A stretch of 64,000 nucleotides of DNA from Streptomyces tanashiensis (GTDB taxonomy: Bacteria > Actinomycetota > Actinomycetes > Streptomycetales > Streptomycetaceae), in NCBI RefSeq assembly GCF_014648895.1, contig NZ_BMRZ01000002.1, forward strand, positions 496,001 to 560,000. Direction: 5' to 3'. Below are positions 33,715-41,996 of this stretch, piece by piece. Within the stretch, counting starts at the first letter, position 1. Every line of letters begins with the position of its first letter. The translations under genes were made by a program, and so were the position numbers. The notes under the pieces were generated by a model. The model did not search any database and was not told the DNA's origin. It saw only the letters and a list, made by a program, of their open reading frames with translations.

Positions 33715-34299
33715 ATGCACCTCGACCCCTTGGCGATCCTCACCGCCTTCGGGCTGATCTTCCTCGCCGAACTTCCCGACAAGACGATGTTCGCGTCCCT
33801 CGCCATGGGCACGCGCATGCGTCCGCTGTACGTGTGGATCGGCACCTCCACCGCCTTCCTGGCCCATGTCGCCATCGCGGTGGGCGCCGGCAGCCTGCTC
33901 GGGCTGCTCCCGGGCTGGAGCGTCAAACTGGTCTCGGCCCTGATGTTCGGCTTCGGCGCGTTCATGCTGCTGCGCGGCGGGGGCGACGACGACGAGGCCG
34001 ACGAGGGCGGCCGGACGGTCAGCGGCTTCTGGCCCGTCTTCTCCACCGCCTTCATGGCCGTCTTCATCAGCGAGTGGGGCGACCTGACCCAGATCACCAC
34101 CGCCAACCTGGCCGCCACCAACGGCACCTGGTCGACGGCGATCGGTTCCTTCGCCGCCCTGACGACGGTCTCCGCCCTCGCCCTGATCGCGGGCCGGTTC
34201 ATCGCCAAGCGCGTCCCCCTCAAGACCGTGCAGCGCATCGGCGGCGTCTGCATGGCGGGCCTCGCCATCTGGTCCCTGACCGAGGTCTTCACCGGCTGA
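33715..34299 (+). CDS. GDT1/TMEM165-family cation exporter (probable Mn2+)
   Basis: A 194-residue membrane protein with six to seven helices in two homologous halves. The two signature acidic motifs are present: AELPDKTMFASL (near residue 19) in the first half and ISEWGDLTQITTANLAA (near 121) in the second, with an acidic cytosolic linker (GDDDEADEGG) between. Relatives export Mn2+ (or Ca2+) in exchange for protons. Control by the upstream Mn2+ riboswitch is strong independent support. ATG 33715 directly follows the leader. A terminator hairpin follows. Confidence 0.93.
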   Translation: MHLDPLAILTAFGLIFLAELPDKTMFASLAMGTRMRPLYVWIGTSTAFLAHVAIAVGAGSLLGLLPGWSVKLVSALMFGFGAFMLLRGGGDDDEADEGGRTVSGFWPVFSTAFMAVFISEWGDLTQITTANLAATNGTWSTAIGSFAALTTVSALALIAGRFIAKRVPLKTVQRIGGVCMAGLAIWSLTEVFTG

Positions 34300-34317
34300 C
34301 CCCGTCCCCGTCCGGCA

Positions 34318-34348
34318 CACGCCCCTTTCCGTCCCGGGAAGGGGCGTG
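34318..34348 (+). terminator. Terminator of the GDT1 gene
   Basis: CACGCCCCTTTCC (34318-34330) pairs with GGGAAGGGGCGTG (34336-34348), 13 bp with one G-U, loop GTCCC. It starts 18 bases after the stop. Confidence 0.85.
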
Positions 34349-34399
34349 CGCCGTCCCGGAGCGACACGGGGGCGTGCGCGGACCCCGCCCGGTGGAATC

Positions 34400-34927
34400 A
34401 TGCGGCGCATGGCCACCACCTCCGAACCTGCCGACCGCCTCGCGGCGTTCGGGAACCAGCTCGTCGACGTACACCTCTGGCTCCGCGAGGAGCTCGCCCG
34501 CCTCCGCGAGGAACTGGACTCCTTCCTCTCCGGCGCCGGCACCCGCCCCCGGAACCTGCGGGCCCACTGCCTCGCCTTCTGCTCCGCGCTCACCCGCCAC
34601 CACACCGCCGAGGACCGAGGCGTCTTCCCCGTCCTCGCCCAGGCGTACCCGGACCTGCGGCCCGTGCTCGACGAGCTGGCCCGCGACCATGCGCAGGTGG
34701 AGGAGATCCTGGTCAGCCTCCAGGCCCTCCTCGACACGCTCCCGGCCGAGCCGATGAGCGACCCGGACCCGGCGGAGGTACGCCGGGTCCGCGGCGAGCT
34801 GGACGGTCTCGTCGCGCTCGTGGAGTCGCACTTCACGTACGAGGAGAAGAAGCTCGTCAAAGCCCTCAACGAACTGGGCACCCCGCTGCCGGTCGACTTC
34901 GCGCTCCGCGACCTGACGGGCCGCTGA
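34400..34927 (+). CDS. Hemerythrin-domain protein
   Basis: A 175-residue four-helix protein (172 if the ATG at 34409 is used). Iron ligands expected of HHE domains are present: His in VDVHLWLREEL, HH in LTRHHTAEDRGVFPVL, H and E in LARDHAQVEEIL, and H and E in VESHFTYEEKKL. A di-iron centre would bind O2, NO or sense redox state. No RBS precedes the ATG (GGTGGAATC), which is typical of leaderless actinobacterial genes. It stands alone between terminator and TetR promoter. Confidence 0.9.
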   Translation: MRRMATTSEPADRLAAFGNQLVDVHLWLREELARLREELDSFLSGAGTRPRNLRAHCLAFCSALTRHHTAEDRGVFPVLAQAYPDLRPVLDELARDHAQVEEILVSLQALLDTLPAEPMSDPDPAEVRRVRGELDGLVALVESHFTYEEKKLVKALNELGTPLPVDFALRDLTGR

Positions 34928-34975
34928 CGGAGCCGGGCGCCGGCTCCTCCGGGGCGTGCGCCTTCCTCCGGCCTC

Positions 34976-35004
34976 TTGATGAAGCAGTGAATCACTGCTT
35001 CACT
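34976..35004 (+). promoter_or_regulatory. TetR promoter with a 23-base perfect palindrome
   Basis: A -35 TTGATG (34976-34981) and -10 TTCACT (34999-35004) have a 17-base spacer. The palindrome at 34980-35002 (arms TGAAGCAGTGA and TCACTGCTTCA around one A) covers spacer and both boxes. Transcription would start at or just before ATG 35011, so the message is leaderless. This is almost certainly the operator of the TetR protein encoded here. Confidence 0.85.
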
Positions 35005-35010
35005 CCTTCC

Positions 35011-35628
35011 ATGCCCTACCGACGCACCCCCGCCGTCCAGGCCCGGCTCGACGCCCAGCGCGCCTCGGTCGTCGACGCGGCCCTCGGGCTGCTCGGCGAG
35101 CAGGGGTACGCGGGCTGCACGATGGCCGCCGTCGCCGCGCGCGCCGGAATCGCCACGGGCAGCATGTACCGCCACTTCCCCAGCAAGGCCGAACTCGCCG
35201 TCGAGCTGTTCAGGACCGTGGTGAGCCGGGAGGTCGCGGCCGTCTCCGCGGCGGCCGGCCACTCCGGGCACGGATCGGCGGCCGAGCGGGTGGTCGCCGT
35301 GATCGAGACCTTCGCCCAGCGGGCCCTGAAGTCACCGCGCCTCGCCTACGCGCTGCTCGCCGAACCGGTCGACCCGGCCGTCGACGCGGAGCGGCTCGTC
35401 TTCCGGCGCGCGTTCCGCGACGTGTTCGCCGCGCGCGTCCAGGAGGGCGTGCGCTCGGGCGAGCTGCCGCCCCAGGACCCGCTCCTGACGGCCTCGGCGC
35501 TGGTCGGGGCGGGCGCCGAGGCGCTCGTCGGACCGCTGGCGGAGGGGTCCGTCGGGCCCGAAACCGTACCCGCACTCGTCACCTTCACCCTGCGAGCACT
35601 GGGAGTTCCCGATGCCGACCACGCATGA
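35011..35628 (+). CDS. TetR-family regulator of the AidB-like gene
   Basis: A 205-residue regulator. The HTH at about 22-68 (MAAVAARAGIATGSMYRHFPSKAELAVELF) is textbook TetR. ATG 35011 is preferred to GTG-like starts upstream because those lie inside the operator. Its 3' end overlaps the acyl-CoA dehydrogenase start by 17 bases (35612-35628), so both are made from the promoter controlled by the 23-base palindrome. It therefore represses itself and the dehydrogenase; the inducer is unknown but could be an acyl-CoA or an alkylating compound. Confidence 0.93.
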   Translation: MPYRRTPAVQARLDAQRASVVDAALGLLGEQGYAGCTMAAVAARAGIATGSMYRHFPSKAELAVELFRTVVSREVAAVSAAAGHSGHGSAAERVVAVIETFAQRALKSPRLAYALLAEPVDPAVDAERLVFRRAFRDVFAARVQEGVRSGELPPQDPLLTASALVGAGAEALVGPLAEGSVGPETVPALVTFTLRALGVPDADHA

Positions 35629-37270
35629 GGTCACCAACCAGGTACCGCCACTGACCGGTTACGACGTCTCCGCCGACCCCGCGCTCCTGGAGGCGCTGCG
35701 CCGGGAGGGCGCCGGCTGGGCCGAGGCCGAGGTCCGCGAGCTCGGCGCGAGGGCGGGAGGCGAGGAGGCCCAGGAGTGGGGACGGCTCGCCGAGCGCCAC
35801 TCCCCCGTCCTGCACACCCACGACCGGTACGGACACCGGATCGACGAGGTCGAGTTCCACCCGTACTGGCACGAGCTGATGGACGTGGCCGTCCGCCACG
35901 GACTGCACGGAGCTCCCTGGCGCGACGAGCGGCCGGGCGCGCACGTGGCGCGCGCGGCCAAGGTGTTCGTGTGGGGACAGGCCGACGCGGGGCACCTGTG
36001 CCCGGTCTCCATGACGTACGCCGCGGTGCCCGCGCTGCGCGTCCAGCCGGAGGTGGCCGAGGCGTACGAGCCGCTGCTCACCTCCTCCTCGTACGACTTC
36101 GGCCTGCGGGTGCCCACGGAGAAGCGCGGCATCATCGCCGGGATGTCGATGACCGAGAAGCAGGGCGGCTCCGACGTCCGGGCCAACACGACCCGGGCGG
36201 TGCCCACGGGCGAGCCCGGGCAGTACGCGCTGACCGGGCACAAGTGGTTCACCTCGGCGCCGATGTCGGACGTCTTCCTCACCCTGGCGCAGGCTCCCGG
36301 CGGTCTGTCCTGCTTCCTGGTGCCCCGGGTGCTGCCCGACGGCAGCCGCAACGCGATCCGCCTCCAGCGCCTCAAGGACAAGCTGGGCAACCGGTCCAAC
36401 GCCTCCTCCGAGATCGAGTACGAGGGAGCCCTCGGCCGGCTGGTCGGCGAGGAGGGGCGCGGGGTGGCCACCATCATCCGGATGGTCAACATGACGCGGC
36501 TCGACTGCGCCATCAGCTCGGCCTCCGGCATGCGCCTCGGGCTCGTGCAGGCCGTGCACCACGCCACGCACCGCGAGGCGTTCGGGGCCCGGCTCGTGGA
36601 CCAGCCGCTGATGCGGAACGTGCTCGCCGACCTGGCCGTCGAGGCGGAGGCCGCCACCGTGGCGGCGCTGCGCCTCGCGGGGGCGGTGGACCGGGCGGCT
36701 CGGGGCGACGCGGAGGAGGAGCAGCTGCGGCGGCTCGGGCTCGCCGTCACCAAGTACTGGGTCTGCAAGCGGGCTCCCGCGCACGCGGCCGAGGCGCTCG
36801 AATGCCTCGGCGGCAACGGCTACGTCGAGGACTCGGGCCTTCCCCGGCTCTACCGGGAGTCGCCGCTGCCGTCCATCTGGGAGGGCTCCGGGAACGTCGC
36901 CGCGCTCGACGTGCTGCGGGCGATGGGCCGTCAGCCGGAGGCCGTGGAGGCGTACTTCGCGGAGGTCGACCGGGGCGCGGGGGCCGACCGGCGCCTCGAC
37001 GCGGCCGTCGCGGGCCTGCGCAAGGACCTCGCCGGGCTCGGCGACCCGGACGCGGTCGCGTACGGGGCGCGGCGGCTCGTGGAGCGGCTCGCCCTGGTCC
37101 TGCAGGGTTCGCTGCTCGTCCGGCACGGTCACCCGGCGATCGCCGACGCGTTCTGCGCCTCCCGCCTCGACGGCGACCGGGGCCTCGCCTTCGGCACGCT
37201 GCCGGCGGGCGTGGACACGGCGGCCATCATCGCGCGCAGCGGCCCGGACGCGGTGAGCGCGCCGGCCTGA
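35612..37270 (+). CDS. AidB-like acyl-CoA dehydrogenase
   Basis: A 552-residue flavoprotein, longer than ordinary acyl-CoA dehydrogenases (about 390). The AidB group has the same length and an N-terminal extension that forms part of the tetramer. Motifs are MSMTEKQGGSDVRANTT and HKWFTSAPMSDVFLTLAQ (FAD-binding), SNASSEIEYEGA, ECLGGNGYVEDSGLPRLYRE, and IWEGSGNVAALDVLRA. E. coli AidB limits DNA methylation damage, probably by destroying alkylating agents, and also dehydrogenates isovaleryl-CoA weakly. Placement in one operon with a TetR (not Ada) shows different control. Confidence 0.9.
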   Translation: MPTTHEVTNQVPPLTGYDVSADPALLEALRREGAGWAEAEVRELGARAGGEEAQEWGRLAERHSPVLHTHDRYGHRIDEVEFHPYWHELMDVAVRHGLHGAPWRDERPGAHVARAAKVFVWGQADAGHLCPVSMTYAAVPALRVQPEVAEAYEPLLTSSSYDFGLRVPTEKRGIIAGMSMTEKQGGSDVRANTTRAVPTGEPGQYALTGHKWFTSAPMSDVFLTLAQAPGGLSCFLVPRVLPDGSRNAIRLQRLKDKLGNRSNASSEIEYEGALGRLVGEEGRGVATIIRMVNMTRLDCAISSASGMRLGLVQAVHHATHREAFGARLVDQPLMRNVLADLAVEAEAATVAALRLAGAVDRAARGDAEEEQLRRLGLAVTKYWVCKRAPAHAAEALECLGGNGYVEDSGLPRLYRESPLPSIWEGSGNVAALDVLRAMGRQPEAVEAYFAEVDRGAGADRRLDAAVAGLRKDLAGLGDPDAVAYGARRLVERLALVLQGSLLVRHGHPAIADAFCASRLDGDRGLAFGTLPAGVDTAAIIARSGPDAVSAPA

Positions 37271-37358
37271 CCGGTCATGTCGGACAGACCCTGACCTACA
37301 TCGGGCCTAGCGTGACTCTCGTACGGCAGAGGGGCACATCGGCGAAGGGATCAGGAAG

Positions 37359-37892
37359 ATGTCCGAGCACCACGGCACCGCTCCGAAGGGCTACACGACC
37401 GTGGCGCCCTGGGTCGTCACCGACGACACGGGGGCCTTCCTCGACTTCGTCGCCCGGGCGTTCGGGGGTGAGGAGCTGGCCCGGGTGGCCACCGAGGACG
37501 GAGCGATCGGTCACGGTGAGATCCGGGTCGGCGACACCGTCGTGCTGGCCTTCGACCGGCGTGCGGACTGGCCCGTGCTGCCCAGCCTGCTGCGCGTGTT
37601 CGTCGCCGACGCGGACGAGGCGTTCGCCCGGGCCACGGCCGCGGGGGCCCATGTCGTCACCCCGCTCGCCGACGACGCCTTCGGGCAGCGCGGCGGGCGG
37701 GTGCGCGACCCCTTCGGGAACATCTGGTGGGTGAGCTGCCGCGTCGAGGAGGTCGCCGAGGACGAGATGTGGCGGCGGCTCAAGGACCCGGTGTACGCCG
37801 AGACGATGCGCGTGGCCCAGGAGACGCTCGACGCCGAGCTCAGCGGCAGGGACGAGGGACGCAGCAGCGCGCCGGTGGGCCCGACCGGCTGA
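37359..37892 (+). CDS. VOC-superfamily (glyoxalase/PhnB-like) protein
   Basis: A 177-residue protein. TVAPWVVTDDTGAFLDFVARAFGGEE and the AVLAF / RVFVADADEAFARATAAGAHVVTPLADDAFGQRGGRVRDPFGNIWWVS strands give the PhnB-type VOC fold. The GxVxDPFGxxW end is intact. A C-terminal helical tail of about 45 residues (EDEMWRRLKDPVYAETM) is less common. Functions in the family include fosfomycin-type resistance and dioxygenases; none can be assigned. RBS AGGAAG precedes the ATG. Confidence 0.88.
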   Translation: MSEHHGTAPKGYTTVAPWVVTDDTGAFLDFVARAFGGEELARVATEDGAIGHGEIRVGDTVVLAFDRRADWPVLPSLLRVFVADADEAFARATAAGAHVVTPLADDAFGQRGGRVRDPFGNIWWVSCRVEEVAEDEMWRRLKDPVYAETMRVAQETLDAELSGRDEGRSSAPVGPTG

Positions 37893-38014
37893 CCGGGGCG
37901 GTGTCGCGTCCCGGACTGCCGTCCGGGGTGGTGCCGTGGCCCGTCCCGGCTGGCAGTCTGGTCGGGCACGGTTCCCAGGGCCACGGCGTCAGCCGGTACG
38001 AGAGGGAGTCCCCG

Positions 38015-39304
38015 TTGGGCGGCGAGTCGATCCACCGTGAACTGGACGCGCGCGCGGCGAAGGTGTCGGAGCAGGTGGTGGCCTGGCGGCGCCATCTGCA
38101 CCGGCACCCGGAGCTGCCCAACCGCGAGGTGAACACGGCCCGGCTCGTGGCGGACCACCTGCGCGCCCTGGGCCTCGACGAGGTCCGTACCGGCATCGCG
38201 GGGCACGGGGTCGTGGGCGTCCTGCGCGGTGCGGCGCCGGGCGGCGGGCGGGTCGTGGCGTTGCGGGCGGACATGGACGCGCTGCCGGTCAAGGACCTCT
38301 GCGGGGCCGACTTCGCCTCCGAGGCGGTGGACGCCGACTACCCGGGCGGCCCGTTCCCGGTGTCGCACGCCTGCGGGCACGACTGCCACACCGCGATGCT
38401 GATGGGTGCGGCGACGGTCCTGGCCGGGGTCCGCGACCGGCTCCCCGGCACGGTCCTGTTCGTCTTCCAGCCCGCCGAGGAGGGTCCACCGGTGACGGAG
38501 GAGGGCGGGGCGCGGGCGATGGTCGAGGCGGGCGCCTTCGCGGACCCGGTGCCGACGATGGCCTTCGGCATGCATGTGACGCCGTACCCGAAGGGGTACG
38601 TGGGGTACCGGGCCGGCAACCAGTACGGAGCCTCCACCCTGGTGCGTGTCGTCGTCACGGGGAAGCAGGTCCACGGCTCCACGCCGTGGGAGGGGGTCGA
38701 CCCGATGCCCGCGGCCGGCGCGATCCTCACCGGCATCGGCCAGTTGTACCGGCAGGTCTCGGCCTTCGACCCGGTCACGGTGACCATCGGGCACGTCGAG
38801 GACGTGGGCCGCTTCAACATCATCGGCGAGACGGTGACCCTGTGGGGCACGGTCCGCTGTGCCGTGGAGTCCGACATGGCCGAGGTCCGGCGCCGTCTGA
38901 CGACGCTGGCCGAGCACTCCGCGGCGGCGTACGGCGCGACGGCCACGGTGGAGTACCTGCAGCCCGTGCCGCCCGTGCACAACAGCGGGCCCTGGGTGGC
39001 GGCGGGACTGCCCACCTTCCGCCGGGTCGTCGGCGCGGACCGCGTGGTGGAGACGGGGGCGACGCTCGGGTACGACGACGTCTCGGAGCTCATCGGCCGG
39101 TTCGGCGGCCTGTACGTGATGCTCGGCGTCCAGGACGCCACGCCGGACGCGGCCGGGCGGCCGGTCCCGGTGGAGGGCGGGCGCGGCCTGGCCACCAACC
39201 ACAGTCCCCACTTCTACGCGGACGACGACACCCTCGTCACCGGCGTCCGCCTCCACGCGCACGTGGCGTACGACCATCTGACGGGGGCCCTGGTCGCCCG
39301 GTAG
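38015..39304 (+). CDS. M20-family amidohydrolase
   Basis: 429 residues from TTG 38015, chosen because AGGGAG lies 7 bases upstream and the ORF upstream is not family-like. The M20D signature is complete: HRHPELPN, ALRADMDALPV, SHACGHDCHTAMLMGAA (Cys/His metal ligands), FQPAEEG (Glu ligand), the His in MHVTPYPKG, and NHSPHFYADDD near the end. The inserted dimerisation lid lies at about 190-300. Members hydrolyse N-acyl amino acids, including hippurate and IAA conjugates. Convergent with LysR. Confidence 0.92.
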   Translation: MGGESIHRELDARAAKVSEQVVAWRRHLHRHPELPNREVNTARLVADHLRALGLDEVRTGIAGHGVVGVLRGAAPGGGRVVALRADMDALPVKDLCGADFASEAVDADYPGGPFPVSHACGHDCHTAMLMGAATVLAGVRDRLPGTVLFVFQPAEEGPPVTEEGGARAMVEAGAFADPVPTMAFGMHVTPYPKGYVGYRAGNQYGASTLVRVVVTGKQVHGSTPWEGVDPMPAAGAILTGIGQLYRQVSAFDPVTVTIGHVEDVGRFNIIGETVTLWGTVRCAVESDMAEVRRRLTTLAEHSAAAYGATATVEYLQPVPPVHNSGPWVAAGLPTFRRVVGADRVVETGATLGYDDVSELIGRFGGLYVMLGVQDATPDAAGRPVPVEGGRGLATNHSPHFYADDDTLVTGVRLHAHVAYDHLTGALVAR

Positions 39305-39331
39305 GCGCGTACCCCTGCGGCCGGCGGCACC

Positions 39332-40231
39332 TCATGGCCCGAGCGTCCCTCCGCGTGCGGCGGCCGCCGTCACGAAGGCCCTGAGCAGGGCCGAGTCGGA
39401 GGCGGTGGGCCACACCAGGCCGTACTCCAGGGGCGGGACGTCCCGCAGGGGGACGTAGGCGATGCCGGGGCGGGGGTGGTACCGGGCGCCGCGGGCCGCG
39501 CCGGGGGAGGCGCCCCGGCCGGCCGTCACATGTGAGAGGACCTCCTGCCAGGTGGCGGCGGCAGGTCCCCGGCCGACGGGGGCGCCGGACGGTGTGCGGC
39601 GGGGGTAGTGGTGGTCGGCCCAGTAGTCGGGGACGGCGCCGCCGGGGGCGATCAGGTCGAGGCCCGCGAGATCCTCCGGGCCGAGGGAGGCACGGCCGGC
39701 CAGCGGGTGACCGGCGGGCAGGAGCAGGACCCGCTCGTCGGTGACGAGGACGGGACCGGTGGTGAGGTCCGGTTCGCGGACGGGAAGGGCGGCGCACAGC
39801 ACGTCGAGCGTCCCGTCCCGGAGGGGGCGGACTCCGCCGTCGAGGGGGACCTCGTGGACGGTGATCTCGCAGCCGGGGTGGAGGGCGAGCAGGGTGTCGG
39901 CGGCGGCCGTGAGCAGTTCGCCTCCCCAGGGTGTGCCGAAGCCGACGCGCAGCCGGCCGTGGACGCCGCGCCCGGCGGCGGTGGCGCGGTCCAGAGCCGC
40001 CCCCATCTGCCGGTACGCGGGCAGGAGGTCCTCGTAGAGGGCGTGGCCGACGGGGGTGAGCCGAACGCTGCGGCTGGTGCGGGCGAAGAGCGGGGTGCCG
40101 ACGCGCCGCTCCAGCTTCTTCACGGTCTGGCTGATCCGGCCGGTGGAGACACCGAGCCGCTCGGCGGTGCGCCCGAAGTGGAGTTCCTCGGCGAGCATGA
40201 GGAACGCCTCCAGTTCGTACCGTTCGAGCAC
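39332..40231 (-). CDS. LysR-family regulator
   Basis: A 299-residue regulator from GTG 40231 (VLERYELEAFLMLAEELHFGRTAERLGVSTG), the usual LysR length. Upstream ATGs would add 19 or more residues before the HTH. The HTH (about 1-60) is followed by a periplasmic-binding-like effector domain with WGGELLTAAADTLLALHPGCEI and VCAALPVREPDLT. It is divergent from an MFS exporter and cupin pair across 130 bases with a CGTTGA/TCAACG dyad, the standard LysR arrangement. Confidence 0.93.
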   Translation of the reverse strand: MLERYELEAFLMLAEELHFGRTAERLGVSTGRISQTVKKLERRVGTPLFARTSRSVRLTPVGHALYEDLLPAYRQMGAALDRATAAGRGVHGRLRVGFGTPWGGELLTAAADTLLALHPGCEITVHEVPLDGGVRPLRDGTLDVLCAALPVREPDLTTGPVLVTDERVLLLPAGHPLAGRASLGPEDLAGLDLIAPGGAVPDYWADHHYPRRTPSGAPVGRGPAAATWQEVLSHVTAGRGASPGAARGARYHPRPGIAYVPLRDVPPLEYGLVWPTASDSALLRAFVTAAAARGGTLGP

Positions 40232-40259
40232 CGGCCCCACCCTTCCCGTGTCCACCGAT

Positions 40260-40278
40260 CGTTGAGTCCGGTTCAACG
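40260..40278. promoter_or_regulatory. LysR-type operator between divergent genes
   Basis: CGTTGA (40260-40265) and TCAACG (40273-40278), perfect 6-base arms with a 7-base spacer, 29 bases from the LysR start. It contains the T...A symmetric core typical of LysR sites. Confidence 0.7.
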
Positions 40279-40361
40279 CCGGTTTCATGATGACATCTTG
40301 ATCCGCCGGGCCCGCGGCGAGGAGCCTGGAGGCGTCCCCCTCCCCATACGGAAGAGTCTCC

Positions 40362-41612
40362 GTGGCCCCACGCCCCCTCGCCCCCACCCGACCTCTGAAC
40401 GTCCCCCTGCTCGCCGTCGCGGGGGCGGTCACCGTCGCCAACATCTACTTCCCGCAGCCGCTGCTCGCCGCCGTGGCGCACGGCCTGGACGTGTCGGAGC
40501 GGACGGCGGGGCTGATCGCCTCGGCCGCGCAGATCGGCTACGCGCTCGGCATCCTGCTGCTCGTACCGCTCGCCGACACCGCACGGCTGCGCCGCCTCAC
40601 CTCGGTGCTGCTCGCCCTGACCAGTACCGCCCTGCTCGTCGCCGCGGCGGCGCCCGACGTACTCACCCTCACGCTCGCGACGCTCGCGCTCTCCACCACC
40701 ACGGTGCTGCCGCAGATCCTCACCCCGGTGGCGGCTGTGCTCGCCGGGCCGGGCAGGCGGGGCCGGGTCGTGGGCCTGGTGGGCCTCGGTCTGACCCTCG
40801 GCTCCACCCTGTCCCGTACGGTGTCGGGCACCGTGACCGACGCGAGCGGGAGCTGGCGGGTCGCCTACGGGGTCGCGGCCGTGGCCACCGCCGCGCTGCT
40901 GCTCGTCCTGCCCCGCCGGCTGCCCGAGCGTCTCGGGCCGTCGGGGCACACCTCCTACGCCGGGCTCCTGGCCGGGCTCCCCCGGCTCCTCGCGGTCCAC
41001 CGCGAGCTGCGGATCTCCGCGCTGCTCGGCGCCTGCGTGTTCGCCGCGTTCAGCGTCTTCTGGTCGGTCCTCGCCTTCCACCTGGCAGCGCCCCCGCTCG
41101 GGTACGGGCCAGGGGCGGCGGGTCTCTTCGGGCTGCTGACCCTGCCGGCGGCTCTGCTGTCGGCGGCGGCCGGGCCGCTGGCCGACCGGTACGGGGCCTC
41201 GGCGGTGAACGCCGGAAGTCTGGCCTGCGCGGGGCTCGGCCTCGCTCTGGCGGGGCTCACCCCGTCCTCCCCCACGGCCCTGGTGGCGGGGGCCAACCTC
41301 CTGGTGGTCGGCGTCAGCTCGTGCCAGGTGGCGAACCAGGCGCGGATCTTCGGGATCGGCCGTGCCGTGGCGGCCCGCGTGAACACGGTCTTCATGCTGG
41401 CGACCTTCGGCGGCGGGGCGCTCGGCTCCCTCGCCGGGTCCTGGCTGTACACGGCGTACGGCTGGCAGGCCGCGCTGCTCGCGGCGGGGGCGTGCGTCGC
41501 CGTCGCCGGGCTGGTGGTGGTCGCGGCCCGCCCGGCGGTCCCGAGTTGCGTCCGGGACGTCACACGGGAGGCTGGGGGTATCCGCCCGCGCATCCCGCAG
41601 GGAGAGTCATGA
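40362..41612 (+). CDS. MFS transporter
   Basis: A 416-residue transporter with 12 helices. VANIYFPQPLLAAVAHGLDVSERTAGLIASAAQIGYALG and LLVPLADTARLRR resemble the arabinose-efflux/YdhP-like group that exports small metabolites. GTG 40362 follows GAAGAGTCTCC. The stop overlaps the cupin start (ATGA). Partner LysR is divergent. Confidence 0.9.
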   Translation: MAPRPLAPTRPLNVPLLAVAGAVTVANIYFPQPLLAAVAHGLDVSERTAGLIASAAQIGYALGILLLVPLADTARLRRLTSVLLALTSTALLVAAAAPDVLTLTLATLALSTTTVLPQILTPVAAVLAGPGRRGRVVGLVGLGLTLGSTLSRTVSGTVTDASGSWRVAYGVAAVATAALLLVLPRRLPERLGPSGHTSYAGLLAGLPRLLAVHRELRISALLGACVFAAFSVFWSVLAFHLAAPPLGYGPGAAGLFGLLTLPAALLSAAAGPLADRYGASAVNAGSLACAGLGLALAGLTPSSPTALVAGANLLVVGVSSCQVANQARIFGIGRAVAARVNTVFMLATFGGGALGSLAGSWLYTAYGWQAALLAAGACVAVAGLVVVAARPAVPSCVRDVTREAGGIRPRIPQGES

Positions 41613-41929
41613 TGCTGGACCTCACCGCCCTCGCCGACGAGCACCTGGCCGCGGCCCGTACGGCACCGCACGGGCGCAGCGCCCAACGGATCATGCACGA
41701 CGGGGTGCTGCGGCAGACCGTCATCGCCCTGACCTCGGGCACCTCCCTGGACGAGCACAACGCGCCGCCGGCCGCAAGCCTCCAGGTCCTGCGGGGCCGG
41801 GTGAACCTGACGGCGGCCGGGTGGGCGGAGGAGATGCGGGCGGGCACGCTGCGGATGATCCCCAAGGAGCGGCACGGGCTGACCGCCCTGGAGGATGCGG
41901 TGGTACTGCTGACCGCGGTGAACGACTGA
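41609..41929 (+). CDS. Small cupin-like protein coupled to MFS
   Basis: A 106-residue protein. LTSGTSLDEHNAPPAASLQVLRGRVNLTA and LRMIPKERHGLTALEDAVVLLTAV are the two cupin-like motifs, with His and Glu ligands present (H54, H95 region). The family (LuxR-type cupins of Streptomyces) is uncharacterised. ATG 41609 overlaps the MFS stop, and GGGAGAG lies just upstream. A metal-bound cupin might modify or sense the substrate exported by the MFS. Confidence 0.8.
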   Translation: MMLDLTALADEHLAAARTAPHGRSAQRIMHDGVLRQTVIALTSGTSLDEHNAPPAASLQVLRGRVNLTAAGWAEEMRAGTLRMIPKERHGLTALEDAVVLLTAVND

Positions 41930-41996
41930 GAGCACGCGTCGGCAGCGCGGCGCATATTCGATGTCGTTCGGACCCGCGGCCGTGCAGACTCGCCCC

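Noticed and set aside
40286..40444. Upstream starts for the LysR gene
   Set aside because: They would add 19 or more residues ahead of the HTH and place coding sequence over the LysR operator; GTG 40231 gives the standard length.
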